NCBI GenBank assembly: GCA_042091035.1
Contig: JBELIG010000142.1
Coordinates: 1-8,284 of the forward strand
DNA length: 8,284 bases
Source: AM-2324 sp042091035
Lineage (GTDB): Bacteria > Bacteroidota > Bacteroidia > Chitinophagales > Saprospiraceae
Direction: 5' to 3'
Part shown: in pieces, positions 6,791 to 8,284 of the stretch
Layout of the letters: each line of letters starts with the position of its first letter
How positions within the stretch are numbered: the stretch's first letter is position 1
The notes under the pieces: generated by a model
Seen by the model: only the letters and a program-made list of their open reading frames with translations
What the model was told of the DNA's origin: nothing
Database searches by the model: none
Translations under genes and position numbers: made by a program

Positions 6791-6821
6791 CTTAATAGCT
6801 ATTAAATTTTTAATTAATCTT

Positions 6822-8284
6822 ATGAAAAACGCGAATTTTACAAACCTTCGCACACTGCTTGTAGCAGTGGTCGCGTTGTTCGCTACAGCAGCCAATGCTC
6901 AGACAGTGGCATGTAACGACAATGTGCAAATTTCAGTTGATCCTACTCCGGATTTCAACTGTACAGTAGACCTTAACGCCGATATGGTTGTTGAAGGTTT
7001 CGATGCAGCTAACACTTATGTACTGACAGTAATGGATGGTGCAGCTGTTGTTGCTACTGGTTCAAACTCAGTTTCTTTCTCAGGTTACGTTGGTGAAACA
7101 CTAACTGTAAAAGTTGAGTTAGGAAACAATTCTTGTTGGGGTTCAATCTCTATCGAGGACAAAGTTGGTCCAGTTTGTGATGTAGTTGCTGATTACTCAA
7201 TCGAGTGTAACGAAGACTTACCAGCTGGTGACGATTCAAATCACTTCGCTTACCCTTCATTTGCTGACAACTGTGGAATAGCTTCTATTGCTCTTACTAA
7301 CCAGACTCCAAATGGTACACTATGTGGACCAAATGGTCTTCAGTATGTAAGAATTTGGGCTGCTACAGATGCATCTGGAAATGCTTCTCAAGATTTCTGT
7401 ACTCAGGTAATTACTGTAAACCAGACTGGTTTAAATTTACCTACAGTAAATGTTAATCTTTCATGTGAGGATTTCGATGCTTCAGTATTTGATGTAGACT
7501 TAAATGCTGATAACGATACTGCTGAAGCAGCTCGTCTAGCATTGGGTTACCCATCATTTAATGTTGCTAATGATGGTGACTGTATGTACTCTATTTCATA
7601 CAGTGACATCGATCTTGTTGGATGTGGTGGTCTAGAGAAAATTATCCGTTCTTGGTCTGTAATCAACATGTGTACAAATGCTGTTACTCCTTACGAGCAG
7701 GTTATTTCTCTTGTAGATCTTAACGGTCCTTCTATTGATGGATCTGATTACACTGTTCAAGCTAACGTTGTAGCTTCTCACCCACAGCCTTGTAAGTCAA
7801 CTGAATGGATCGTTATCCCTTCAATTGCTGATGCATGTTCTGATGTAGCTTCAATTTCAATGTTTGTTGAAGGTTACGCTGAGCTTGATTACACATTTGA
7901 CAACAATGGTAACAAAACAGGTGGATACATTCCTGCTCCAGGTCTTGACCTTGGTGCACACACTGTAAAAGTTGTTGCTACTGATGTTTGTGGAAATGTT
8001 ACTGAAGAATTCTTTAATATTGATGTAGTTGATGGTATTGCACCAACAACAATCTGTAAAGAGATCACAACTGTTGCGCTTACTTCAAACGGTACTGCAG
8101 TAGTTCCTGCTTCTTCTTTTGACAATGGTACATACGATAACTGTTGTTTAGATTATTTAGAAGTTCGTCGTATGGATGATGTATCTTTCGGACCAACAGT
8201 ATCTTTTGACTGTGAAGACGAAACTGTTACTGTTGTATTCCGTGCAGTAGATTGTTACGATAACCACAATGACTGTATGGTTGA
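6822..8284 (+). CDS. Secreted Cys-rich HYR-like repeat protein (N-terminal part, 3' end outside window)
   Basis: The frame is open from ATG 6822 to the window end: 487 complete codons. Residues 1-26 are a clear signal peptide (hydrophobic LLVAVVALFATAA, cleavage after ANA). The mature part is rich in Asp, Val, Ala and Thr, with only 8 Lys but 21 Cys. After a first beta-rich domain (about 30-112) come HYR-like Ig-fold repeats: about 113-200 (GPVCDVVADYSIECNEDL, PSFADNCG, AATDASGN, VITV); a more divergent one at about 201-300; about 301-403 (ADACSD, LGAHTVKVVATDVCGN); and the start of another from 404 (DGIAPTTICK, SSFDNGTYDNCC, EVRRMDD, VFRAVDCYDNHNDC). HYR domains are linked to cell adhesion; Saprospiraceae encode very long chains of them, usually ending in a T9SS sorting domain, so such an ending outside the window is expected but not seen. 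Tyr is TAC in 13 of 16 cases against 1 of 9 in the preceding gene, pointing to high expression. The function, probably surface or matrix structure, is inferred. Confidence 0.93.
   Translation, partial: MKNANFTNLRTLLVAVVALFATAANAQTVACNDNVQISVDPTPDFNCTVDLNADMVVEGFDAANTYVLTVMDGAAVVATGSNSVSFSGYVGETLTVKVELGNNSCWGSISIEDKVGPVCDVVADYSIECNEDLPAGDDSNHFAYPSFADNCGIASIALTNQTPNGTLCGPNGLQYVRIWAATDASGNASQDFCTQVITVNQTGLNLPTVNVNLSCEDFDASVFDVDLNADNDTAEAARLALGYPSFNVANDGDCMYSISYSDIDLVGCGGLEKIIRSWSVINMCTNAVTPYEQVISLVDLNGPSIDGSDYTVQANVVASHPQPCKSTEWIVIPSIADACSDVASISMFVEGYAELDYTFDNNGNKTGGYIPAPGLDLGAHTVKVVATDVCGNVTEEFFNIDVVDGIAPTTICKEITTVALTSNGTAVVPASSFDNGTYDNCCLDYLEVRRMDDVSFGPTVSFDCEDETVTVVFRAVDCYDNHNDCMV

Larger units (their letters stand above)
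6440..6821 (+). other. 382 bp gene-free stretch: leader region of the HYR-repeat gene
   Basis: No convincing protein gene on either strand. It holds, in order: a weak terminator-like hairpin after the secreted gene; a small hairpin at 6507-6523 (ATGCC/GGCAT); a T-tract at 6546-6553; a palindrome plus promoter at 6559-6594; a long-loop hairpin with T-run at 6608-6663; a 7-codon mini-ORF at 6700-6723; a 20 bp inverted repeat at 6722-6741; and alternative small hairpins before a T8 run at 6752-6790. No known riboswitch or RNA family was recognised. Confidence 0.8.

Noticed and set aside
6440..6821. Known riboswitch or small RNA gene in the long intergenic stretch
   Set aside because: I could not match any known conserved core by eye, and the hairpins are short; described instead as a leader region with regulatory candidates.
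7889..8125. 78-codon open frame on the - strand
   Set aside because: It lies wholly inside the HYR-repeat gene on the opposite strand, whose protein has clear domain structure; it is a by-product of the GCT/GTT/ACT codon bias.
1..8284. CRISPR array, insertion sequence, tRNA or rRNA
   Set aside because: No regularly spaced direct repeats, transposase-like frames, terminal inverted repeats with target duplications, or tRNA/rRNA signatures were seen.

Overview
The window looks like chromosomal DNA of a Bacteroidota bacterium, most likely of the Saprospiraceae/Saprospiria type. The signs are low G+C, start codons without clear Shine-Dalgarno sequences, matches to the Bacteroidota promoter element TAnnTTTG, a C-terminal type IX secretion (T9SS) sorting domain, a paired Ca-binding (dockerin-like) module, and a Cys-rich HYR-like repeat protein. 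The assignment rests on recognition of families, not on a database search.

Left part (1-3510, + strand, housekeeping): the 3' end of holB (DNA polymerase III delta'), 25 bp later ricT (PSP1-domain protein), then after a 108 bp gap with its own promoter candidate a complete lpdA (dihydrolipoyl dehydrogenase, E3). The block ends at a strong hairpin terminator that also serves the convergent gene on the other strand. The stop codon of that convergent gene lies inside the hairpin stem.

Middle (3499-4908, - strand): one 469-residue, helix-rich, TPR-like protein of unknown function. It is transcribed divergently from the next gene. The 142 bp between them holds a perfect inverted repeat (ATTAATC-AAG-GATTAAT) next to a promoter-like element.

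Right part (5051-8284, + strand, cell surface): a secreted 462-residue protein with a signal peptide, two EF-hand/dockerin-type Ca loops, a beta-rich middle and a T9SS sorting domain. A 382 bp gene-free stretch follows, with a good TAnnTTTG promoter element, several hairpins, a 7-codon mini-ORF and an attenuator-like T-run. The last gene starts at 6822 and runs off the window. It encodes a signal peptide followed by at least three Cys-rich HYR-like Ig-fold repeats. Its codon choice is shifted towards C-ending Tyr and Phe codons, as expected for an abundantly made protein. The two right-hand genes are probably surface or extracellular products exported by Sec and then T9SS.

No mobile element, CRISPR array, rRNA or tRNA was seen. 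The least ordinary parts are the long structured leader of the HYR gene, the doubly extended RicT (six-Cys head, basic tail), and the dockerin-like module with an unusually long insert between its two loops. None of these amounts to clear evidence for a wholly new system.
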